A stretch of DNA of 64,000 nt from Shinisaurus crocodilurus (lineage: Eukaryota; Chordata; Lepidosauria; Squamata; Shinisauridae), in the NCBI GenBank assembly GCA_021292165.1, contig CM037877.1, positions 304,114,063 to 304,178,062 on the forward strand, given 5' to 3'. The position numbers and the translations under genes are program-made. This document shows, piece by piece, positions 56,662 to 64,000 of this stretch; within the stretch, counting starts at the first letter, position 1; every line of letters begins with the position of its first letter. The notes under the pieces were generated by a model. It did no database searches. It had not been told where the DNA came from and was given only the letters and a program-made list of their open reading frames with translations.

Positions 56662-57147
56662 TTAATTTGACACCTTTTGTGTGATATAACACCAATCCAA
56701 CCGGTGCAGATTATGTTGTCCTGGAGATACAGTCAGAGGAAGAGACGTGTGTTACATTTCTGCCTATTATGCAACATTTAAAGGAACAGGAGCTCCACCA
56801 GGGAAAAGGTGGGAGGGAGCCCTGTTTTCAAGGTGAAAGGAGTGGAATAGAGAAGAGGCACCAATGCAGTTCTTCCCCACAGAGTAATCTGAAAGGTTGT
56901 GGAAAACACCACTACTTGACCGATTAAGACAGCAGAATCTGAAATACAATTTGATGATATAAGAGCCGGTTGACAATGAGATCACTAACAGCTGCACAGG
57001 ACTATCTCCATGTGGTCATGAGCACAAATGAAGCCAAGGGCAAGGACATGCCAAGAGAATTCAGTGCTGCTGTTGCATGTGTGAACCCAGTCCTCAGAAA
57101 AAGAGGAGAAATCCCCCAACCCAAGAATATTAGAAAGCGTCGCTCAC

Positions 57148-57445
57148 CATCTTCTAAATATTCGGAAATGGGCCGCAAGCTTGGGAAGACGTGCCTCAGG
57201 TTTTCCAGACGGTTTAAGAAAAGCTCGTGCCTCAGTTCTTCTTTCCCCTGCACTGTGTCGATCAGGCTTTCTACTAATTCTTGTAGATCCTTTATTTCAC
57301 TCAGGGAGAAGAACTCCTCCTGCGTGAGGAGCAGGTGTGAGTCCGCTGCAAGCAAGATCAGCTTTGAGTTTATCTGAAGAAGAGCTTCTGTTAGCTTCCT
57401 TCTGGCCTTCCGTATAAGATTGGAGGGGTCTTCTCCAGAAGCCAT
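57148..57445 (-). CDS. GVIN1: CARD-like first coding exon of gene C
   Basis: The acceptor ATTCCCTAG ends at 57465, ATG is at 57445-57443 and the donor is GATG|GTGAGC. The exon is 298 nt, the same as gene B. The peptide (MASGEDPSNLIRKARRKLTE, LLQINSKLILLAADSHLL, LTQEEFFSLSEIKDLQELV, LFLNRLENLRHVFPSLRP) is open and CARD-like. Together with A and B it defines a conserved N-terminal module. Confidence 0.8.
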
Positions 57446-57465
57446 GGCCTCCAAACCAGCAGAGC

Positions 57466-58920
57466 TAGGGAATGGGAAAAAAAAACTTATTTTAAAAGAT
57501 AGATTCTGAAATAGAACTCAGAATGCAGATTCTCTGCATGGTATGCATGGCAGATCCTGTTCTATACTCGCAAAAATGTGCCCTTGAAGTTTATTTCACA
57601 TGAAGAGCAGATGAGGAGGTAAAGCCATTTTTGGGCTGGACCACTCCAGACTGCAAGAGGAGGGGGATCACATGGTTGCACACTTCTCTATACAGAAAGT
57701 TTCCCTGCGCACAGAAAAATATATGTTAGGCAGGGGTGGGCCATCCATTAGTGTAGGGGAGCCCTGCCTGTGTGTGTGTCCCGTTCTTTCTACAAACTCT
57801 GAGTCCAACCCCAAAACAAATTATTTACCCATGCAATCTGCACAATAAACAAATTTGGGCATACGAAAAGAATGGAGCTTTGCATATGCTTCCTTCTCCT
57901 TCCCCCTCAAGCTCCATGCCAGTGCAGGCAGCCTATCAGGCACAAAGCAGGGAGCCAAAGAAAAAGAAAACCAACTGGCCTAGATGCCTTCTTTGGGCAT
58001 AGTGGCCCCACGCAGGCAGTCGGGGGACTGAGGAGGGTAGGGAAGAAATAGGCGTGAAGGAGGATGCCTGCAGCCAATCATCATTTCTCACTCATTTCAT
58101 CAAACACTTTCCGGAACCAATAACCTTGTGTCAACCCCTTTGTTTCCCTTCCTCCGCTCCATTCAAAACTTCACCCGGAAGGGCTGGTTAAGGAGCAGCT
58201 CTATCTTTCTCACCCCCACCATCAGCAGCCCCCCCTCCTTCAAGCTAATGCAACAAGGTACTAACTAATATCAATTCAAATTCCTAATAACTTTTACAAG
58301 ATGAAAACAGTAACTTAAAACCTGATTTAGTTGATTAACTCCCCTTCACAGCATAGCAGCCTGAAGTGAAAACGATGAGCCATTTATCGGGTGCTCGTCA
58401 TTCCCTATTCATGGTTTTTAATGCATTCTTTAGCACAGCATTGTGACTCTCCAGTTTCGCGGCTGTTTTTAAAAAGCACTTTTGCGACTTTATTTAGAGC
58501 AGGGAAAATATTGCGGTATTATTTCTGACAGCAAAAGAAAACACCTTTTCCGCTTGTGTGTTTGTGCTATTCTGCTACACCACAGTGCAACCTAGACGTT
58601 GTATAGCAGAAAAAGAAATGCCCTAGATGTAGTGCTCGGATCTCTGTTCTGCGACGAAACTGAAAGTAGATATAGTGGATTAACAGCCTTGTGTAGAAAA
58701 GCCCCATAAACTGGCCCATGCCACTCCTTTCTCCCCACCATTTAGGACCCCTGTAGTGTTTAATGAGATACATACGGTATATGTTATTGGCTTTGCCAGT
58801 CTGGATTCATAGGTAGGGAATACCTTCCTATTTCCCCCTCTGTCAACATTTCAGATGGAAAGGAACAGGTCCATATCTGGTCTTGGGGGATCAGGAGACT
58901 CATGCTGATCAGTGGCACCA
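57466..58920. other. Gene C first intron, unannotated part
   Basis: About 57580-57690 shares homology with DNA upstream of the other two CARD-like exons. No gene was recognised in the rest. Confidence 0.4.
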
Positions 58921-58929
58921 CTAAGGTGA

Positions 58930-59060
58930 AGCTGAATTGTGGGAGATTCAGGATGGACAGAAAAGGAAGTACTTTTTCATACAGCGTATACTGGAATTTG
59001 CTGCAAGAAGGTATGGAGATTACCACCAGATTTAAAATGGGTTTAGACAGAATACTGTGT
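58930..59060 (+). mobile_element. CR1/L3-like fragment
   Basis: GATTCAGGATGGACAGAAAA, GGAAGTACTTTTTCATACAG, GGAATTTGCTGCAAGAAGGT and TTAAAATGGGTTTAGACAG match the 3' region of an older amniote CR1/L3-type repeat. Confidence 0.55.
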
Positions 59061-59596
59061 GTACAATGTTCAGCTCTGGTCACAGCACCTCAAAAAGGAT
59101 ATCATAGAGCTGTGAGCATGGCAGCATTCTTCACTAAAGCAGAGACAACCAACTTTTTGATGTTATTAATATGTGCATATAATTATAGCCTGCACTTTCA
59201 ACATGAAGGGTAGCTAACAATATACCTAATAAAACAGAATAGAATAACAGACCATACAAAGCTAAAACCTTTTAGGTCAGGAGGCTGGATCCTCTCTGGC
59301 CAAACTGCTGAGGGGACAGATTTCCCTAGCCATGGTGCTCCTTCTCCCCCGTGCACATTGGTCAAGATGCATCTGGGCCTCCAGGTTGAGGAACTCTCCC
59401 ATTGGGAAATCAGAAGTTCCTTAGGTGTTCTCATCTGTTCAGAGGTGAGGCCTCTCCTGATGCCTTGGAGAACATGAGCTGCTGCTTCTCACTCAGCAAG
59501 TGCCCAGTGATAGATCGAAGACTGCATGTACGGCCTCTGTAATATGGCAGATGCCTCTGGGGTGTCCTCTTACTGCACTGTGGAGAAGAGAGACTA

Positions 59597-60015
59597 AGGG
59601 TGCAATCCTATGCCACCTCTGACCTTGTCTGAGGGTGCACAGGATGTTCCTTAGAAGGTGCTGTGACCTTGTAAATTCCTTACAAGGTCGCAGCGGCTCG
59701 GAGCGCCCGCCTCCCCCACCTCGTTGCGCTGGAAGGGAATTGTGGGGAACTGAAGACGGTCTTCCGTCCGTTCCTGGGGGGGCGTTCCTGGGTGCGGGGA
59801 GGGTAGGAGTGAGGCGCTGCTGTCCTATGAAGTATCCAGGCAGCACCTCGGCCTCTCTTCCTCACGAGGAGAGAAAACACATCTAGGTGGCCGAAATCGC
59901 CATCTAGAGGTTTTTTCAGGGTGAGGGAAGCACAGGGTCCTCCCACCCTGGATTGGATGCCCCTAATCCTCCAAGTTCGGAGGGTTATGGGCAGCCAGGG
60001 CCGGATTGTGCTGCA
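59597..60015. mobile_element. GGGTGCAATCC MITE, second full-length copy
   Basis: GGGTGCAATCCTATGCCACC, GACCTTGTCTGAGGGTGC and CCATCTAGAGGTTTTTTC follow the order of the element at 55033-55473. The right end GGATTGTGCTGC is weak. Confidence 0.55.
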
Positions 60016-60123
60016 AGAGGGAAGCCCAAAACTGCCCCAGCAAAAGGCAGCATCTCTCTCAAGGATGCATCTGGTGGGTCACTAGTTGACCATCATGGAT
60101 TTAAAGGGTGCATTCAAGATCAC

Positions 60124-60295
60124 TTCAGTTAAGGCTGCAATCCTACACGCACCTAAGCCACATTGAACTTAATGGGACCTGCATCTGAGTAGACGGGTAT
60201 AGGATTGCACTGTTAGATATTGTTAATATGGGAGGAATACTGGGAATTATAGGCCTTTTTTTCTGTCTAAACATGCTTAGGATTGCACCCTTAAG
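60124..60295. mobile_element. Small GCAATCC MITEs with TTAA-like flanks
   Basis: One element runs from TTAAGGCTGCAATCCTACAC to TATAGGATTGCACTG. The remains of another end at TTAGGATTGCACCCTTAA (to about 60295). The TTAA flanks agree with 56531-56661. Confidence 0.5.
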
Positions 60296-60566
60296 CACAC
60301 TGTCAAACTCAGAGTGTGGATAAAGGGGAAATCTTTTTATCAAGCTCACTCAGGGGTATCATTACTGTATTGAATTCTTAGTAAAGAAAAAAACATACAA
60401 GTCATTTATTCCAAGGTGGTTGGGAATTAATTTTATTTTACACTTGACTTTCATGTAACCTGCGTACCTTCATATGAAAATTTGTTATTTTTACAAAAAG
60501 TGTTTTTTATTTAAGGAAGGGGTTAATTTTTAAGTACCGGTATATAAAATGTTTTTAAAAAATATA

Positions 60567-60819
60567 TACAGTCATGCCTTGGATTGAGAGCCTAATTCGT
60601 TCCGGAAACGTGCTTGTAATCCAAAACACTCTTATATCAAAACGAAATCCCCCCCAAAAAAATTTGTACAGAGATTTTTAATTTAAGCCGTACTACAGTA
60701 CTTGTATTGCAAGACGTCGCTTGTATATCAAGTAAAAAAAAATTAAATAAATATTTTAAAATTTGCTTGTCTTGCAAAACTCTCTCAAACCAAGTCACTT
60801 GCAATCCAAGGTATGGCTG
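60567..60819. mobile_element. Complete Tigger-type MITE with TA target duplication
   Basis: It starts CAGTCATGCCTTGGATTGAG and ends CAATCCAAGGTATGGCTG, flanked by TA (60565-60566 and 60820-60821). It is the same family as 13668-13913 in the opposite orientation. Confidence 0.8.
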
Positions 60820-60821
60820 TA

Positions 60822-61832
60822 TATATTCTTATTCATTATAGCTTTCTGACACTAAGAATTCATAGATACCAAGATTGTACTCCTAAACAAGCTTAACATG
60901 GGAACTCAGTAGGTGGGATTTACTTCTGAGTAAACAGGTCTTGGATTGGCTGCAGAACTCTCACAGATATTTAGGGTTGGGGACAGGGTTATAGAAATGT
61001 CTGTTGGTTATGAGGGAACCCTACCTCCCACATGGAAATGCAGCAGCCCCAACTCCTAAGGAAGCTGGGATTTGGTGGGCCAGCAGGGGCCGAGGGGTGG
61101 GGGTGGGGGGAGTTAGCTAGGGCCACTGCCTGAAGTGCTCCATTGCTACCTTTAACTGCTGCCTAAAAAGGAAATTCGGCCAGGCGTAGCCACTTCCTGT
61201 CATTCACTTAGGCTTGGAAAACAGGTCACTCATGCCAACTTTTGAACTGGCCTCTGCATCTACTTCTCTAACAGAGATTTGATTTGCAGCTAGTAGCAGC
61301 AGATAGGCATGTTCATCTCTATGCGATGAAAAGGTTCCCTGCTGATTTCTGCACTGCCAACCTCCGTTAGGCACAGGATTTTTGGTAAGTTGGCAACCCT
61401 ACCAATGTCTGTATTTTTATTGCACCTTATTATCGGTTTGATATGGTAATTACACAGCAATAAGCAAGAAATGAACATTATACAATCAAGTTCTAGCAGA
61501 CTCCTTTTTTTTTTTTTTTTTAAAGGATAATTAGGATGCAATCCTATGCAGGATTAGAAACAAAAAAGTCCTATAACTCTCAGCATTTCCCAGCCAGCCA
61601 TTCTCCATAGCCAGCCACTCCCAGAACATCCGTTTTCAAGGGGGGGGGGACACGACTTTTAGTACAAAAGGCATCAGCACTGATACAGACTCACAATTCT
61701 GGCTTCATCAAAACTATAGACAAATTCTGTCCCTCAAAGCATTGTATATACTGAGGACAGTTCCGAAAATATGAAAAATCCATACAAGTTATGGACGGTT
61801 CACAACTCTTAAGAAATTCTACATAAGCAGGA
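60822..61832. other. Gene C first intron, unannotated
   Basis: It contains further half-copies of the GCAATCC MITE (about 61537-61610) and a T-run at 61506-61523. No gene was recognised. Confidence 0.4.
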
Positions 61833-61993
61833 TGGCCAGATGCAAAAGAGAACAGGGCTCCTGCACCTTGAATAGTTGTGTAGAAGAGGGAACGTCAGCA
61901 GGGAATGTCATCATGCAAACCACACCAGCTAAAATGTTCTCTTCTACACAACTATTCAAGGTGCAGGAGCCCCATGTCTTTTGCATCTGGCCA
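61833..61993. repeat. Fold-back element with near-perfect arms of about 57 bp
   Basis: TGGCCAGATGCAAAAGAGAA, GCTCCTGCACCTTGAATAG and TTGTGTAGAAGAG are repeated in inverse as CTCTTCTACACAACTATTC, AAGGTGCAGGAGC and TTTTGCATCTGGCCA. The loop is about 45 bp. It lies some 60 bp downstream of the gene C leader exon. Confidence 0.75.
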
Positions 61994-62050
61994 CAGTAAA
62001 TATGAAGATGCATATATTTTGTATCTTGAGTAGTAAGGAATAGAACGTAC

Positions 62051-62140
62051 CTTCTATTCCCTCCGAGAGCAGCAGAGGGACCTTTCCAGTCCTGCTAACA
62101 AAAGGCTGGCGCTTTTCCTGTAAGGTCTGACTTAAAGAGA
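62051..62140 (-). other. Putative noncoding leader exon of gene C
   Basis: On the minus strand CCTTTTGTTAGCAGGACTGG, CTGCTGCTCTCGGAGGGAAT and AGAAG|GTACGT match the leader exons of genes A and B. The distance to the CARD-like exon is 4.6 kb, close to the 3.9 kb of gene A. Confidence 0.6.
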
Positions 62141-62260
62141 GCAGAGGACTTGAAACCAAAAATGAAAGTTTTATTTCTTGGCAAATGCACTGAGATTGAA
62201 CATTGTTCCAGATAAACAACTGCTTCCCTCTGGCTTTCCCCCCCAAAAACTGATGAAGCA
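62141..62260 (-). promoter_or_regulatory. Putative interferon-responsive promoter of gene C
   Basis: GAAACCAAAAATGAAAGTTT at 62152-62171 is the best ISRE-like site of the three, with AAAAATGAAAG fitting GAAANNGAAA but for the first base. The flanking TTGGCAAATGCACTGAGATT and CCAGATAAACAACTGCTTCC are shared with gene A. Confidence 0.6.
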
Positions 62261-62559
62261 GGCAACATTAGTCCTCCAACCCCAAACAGTGAACTTTAGT
62301 TCCTTCTGTAAGCAATCCTCATATTGGTAATGTGACAAGTGGGACCTACAGCAAAATGTGTGGGATGCTCCTGTTTATTGTGCCAGCCAGCCAGCCATGC
62401 CCTTCTCTGAGACGCTCAATTTTCCCTACCTTGGCGTTCTGTTTTTCCTCACCAATAGTATACCATGCTTGCTGAGCATGCTCAATCCTCACTGCGCTTT
62501 TTTGAGTCTCCCCTGCCCCACGGCCGTAAAGGGTTTTTTTAAAAAAAGGTTTTTTTGTA

Positions 62560-63060
62560 CTTCAAATCAGATCCTAGAGAATTAAAAAGATTAGCATCTG
62601 AGGGTCTGGCCTGTATGATCCTGTGAAAACTGTGACTATAACTTTTTATGTGTCCTGGCAGCACTTCAACGTATGTATAGGTATTGTTGGCCATAAAATA
62701 TCTCCACATCTGTGACTTTAATGTTCTGTTAAACCTCTCAACTATCACAGCCTTGACTTCATTATGAGTAGCAAAATAGTGAATCCCATGTTGTTTTCAC
62801 AAGCAACTCACTTTCTTTTTGACAAATTCTCTCCCTTGATCTGTCTGTTACTTCCGAGGCATCCTGCCCCACTTGAACATAAACTTGACGGTCCTGAACA
62901 CCTCGATTCCCATCTTACCTTTCAAAGCTACAGCCCGTGCATATTTAGACAAGATGCCCACCTCCGTTAAAATATATTTATAGCTGCTGTTGTATTTCGA
63001 TAAATGTTGCATATCCACTAAATCTGCTTGCCATTGCGCGCCCACCTCTGAAACAGGCAT
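62560..63060 (-). pseudogene. Broken DDE integrase of a Polinton/Maverick-like or related element
   Basis: On the minus strand an integrase core can be followed across two open pieces. The first Asp is in QWQADLVDM (about 63030), the second in TDQGREF (about 62840), and the Glu in IVERFNRTLK (about 62740). WRYFMANNTYTYVEVLPG and SYSHSFHRIIQARPSDANL follow. The pattern matches integrases of the large self-synthesising Polinton/Maverick class, sometimes filed as transposon-derived F54H12.3-like, and their viral relatives; I cannot separate these. A TAA just before the second Asp and at least one frameshift break it. None of the other expected genes (DNA polymerase B, packaging ATPase, capsid) is visible, so this is an old fragment at the window edge. 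Confidence 0.6.
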
Positions 63061-63333
63061 TTGGTTTCCTTTGGAGTGGGCCCTTGCCTCTTAATGCAGC
63101 ATGTACTATGAGCTCATGTACCTGGTCTATGAGCCTTGCTTTTAACGTTGTTTCTAGTTAAAGTTTTGCGGCGCTTAGAAGCTTCTCGAAAGAGGAGTTC
63201 CACCCGTCCAGAACTCCCCACTCCCCCAGGGTGATAATATATCTCTTTTTAAAAAGCATCTTGAGAAGTAATTTTGACGCCATGCTAGAGCACAGATGGC
63301 TACAACTCACTATTTTATTGATATAATTGCTAA

Positions 63334-63708
63334 TTAAACACTATTGTCTTCTTCCTCACCTTTCGGTTGTATCATAGTTACACAAATGCAGGTAAGGCAG
63401 CAGTTTGAATCCATGGAGTTACTGTTGGTCACAATGTGCGAAGCTTCCTCATCCTCTGTCAAAGCAACAGAAAAATTACCATCGGCTTTAGCAGTATCTC
63501 TCTCACACTCGGTTCCTATCCCCATTTTCCACCCTGTACTTACCCCAGGGATTGCAGCCATTTCTTCATAGATGACCCCTTCATCCAGTCCACTGTATAC
63601 ATCTTCACAGACAATCTCATCATTCGATTCACTGAATACAGGATCCATTGGTTCATATACTGCTTCCTCTTCACTGTTTCTTGAGGCCTCTCCTTCATAA
63701 ACCATCAT
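63334..63708 (-). CDS. Unrecognised acidic 124-residue ORF
   Basis: An open frame from ATG 63708 codes a very acidic N-terminal half with several tyrosines in YxxM/YxxL settings (VYEPM, VYSGL, VIYEEM), then a cysteine cluster (CCLTCICV) and an acidic end. I recognise no family. It lies on the same strand as the integrase fragment, about 270 bp upstream of it, so it may belong to the same element. It could equally be the cytoplasmic-tail exon of a host gene or chance. No splice sites were assigned. Confidence 0.3.
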   Translation of the reverse strand: MMVYEGEASRNSEEEAVYEPMDPVFSESNDEIVCEDVYSGLDEGVIYEEMAAIPGVSTGWKMGIGTECERDTAKADGNFSVALTEDEEASHIVTNSNSMDSNCCLTCICVTMIQPKGEEEDNSV

Positions 63709-64000
63709 CTGAGGGCAGGTCCTCTGAACTGGTGAGATTCACTGGGGCAAGATCAGGCTCACGTTTCTGACTAGTAGTGAGTGATCCAGTGTGCACCCTG
63801 GAGCCTAAAATCTTCCAGCAGCCCAAAGATCTCTCTATCAATTACCATCTTAGTCACAACTTCATAAAACTTGCATACATTTCTGTGGTTTAACCATCCT
63901 CTGACCCCCTATGCTCACCCTCTAACACAGTCCGGTCTGGCAGGATAGTATTCATACCCTCTTGTGCTGAGACGGGTCAGTGGTCCCTCCATCAGTTGCC
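63709..64000. other. Window edge, no gene recognised
   Basis: No domain, repeat or splice signal could be supported in the last 292 bases. Confidence 0.4.

Overview
The window looks like nuclear DNA of a squamate reptile, most likely a lizard. It has CR1 LINEs with the (ATTCTATG)n tail, L2-like LINE ends, 5S-headed SINEs, hAT, Tigger-type and TTAA-flanked MITEs, and spliced genes with very large coding exons. The species cannot be named from this sequence.

The backbone is a cluster of three interferon-induced very large GTPase (GVIN/VLIG) genes plus two broken pieces. Gene A (minus, about 15.0 to 4.8 kb) is intact: a CARD-like first coding exon (10652-10952) splices in phase to one giant exon (4794-9526), giving an open frame of 1,677 residues. 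Gene B (plus, about 23.7 to 43.67 kb) and gene C (minus, about 62.1 to 47.46 kb) have the same plan plus a middle exon coding an acidic, internally repeated linker. Their giant exons carry many single-base frameshifts. Genes A and B are head to head; B and C are tail to tail. Fragments of the giant exon lie at 3311-3553 and 17219-18147.

Upstream of each gene lies a homologous block with an ISRE-like motif followed by a short apparent noncoding exon ending at a GTACGT splice donor (ends at 14882, 23840 and 62051). This suggests one duplicated interferon-responsive promoter unit serving three effectors of cell-autonomous immunity. Each effector would carry a death-fold module at the N terminus, a GTPase with a GVQSTGKS P-loop in the middle, and a Cys/His-rich C terminus.

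Between A and B lie two inverted copies of a hAT-like element (19513 to about 22100, and 24779-28411). Each carries an array of a 39-bp minisatellite. The second copy has perfect 8-bp target-site duplications (TTTTAGAA). The promoter of gene B sits in the spacer between them. A 0.9-kb direct repeat (22630-23547 and 29490-30393) also brackets that promoter.

Between B and C lie a long CR1 copy (ORF1 esterase remnant, endonuclease, reverse transcriptase) and a 100-N assembly gap (46846-46945). Single-base indels outnumber substitutions in parts of that CR1 copy, so some frameshifts in B and C may be consensus errors rather than true decay.

The left edge holds an L2 end split by another LINE and a decayed CARD-like exon. 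The right edge holds a broken DDE integrase of Polinton/Maverick or related type and an unrecognised acidic ORF.
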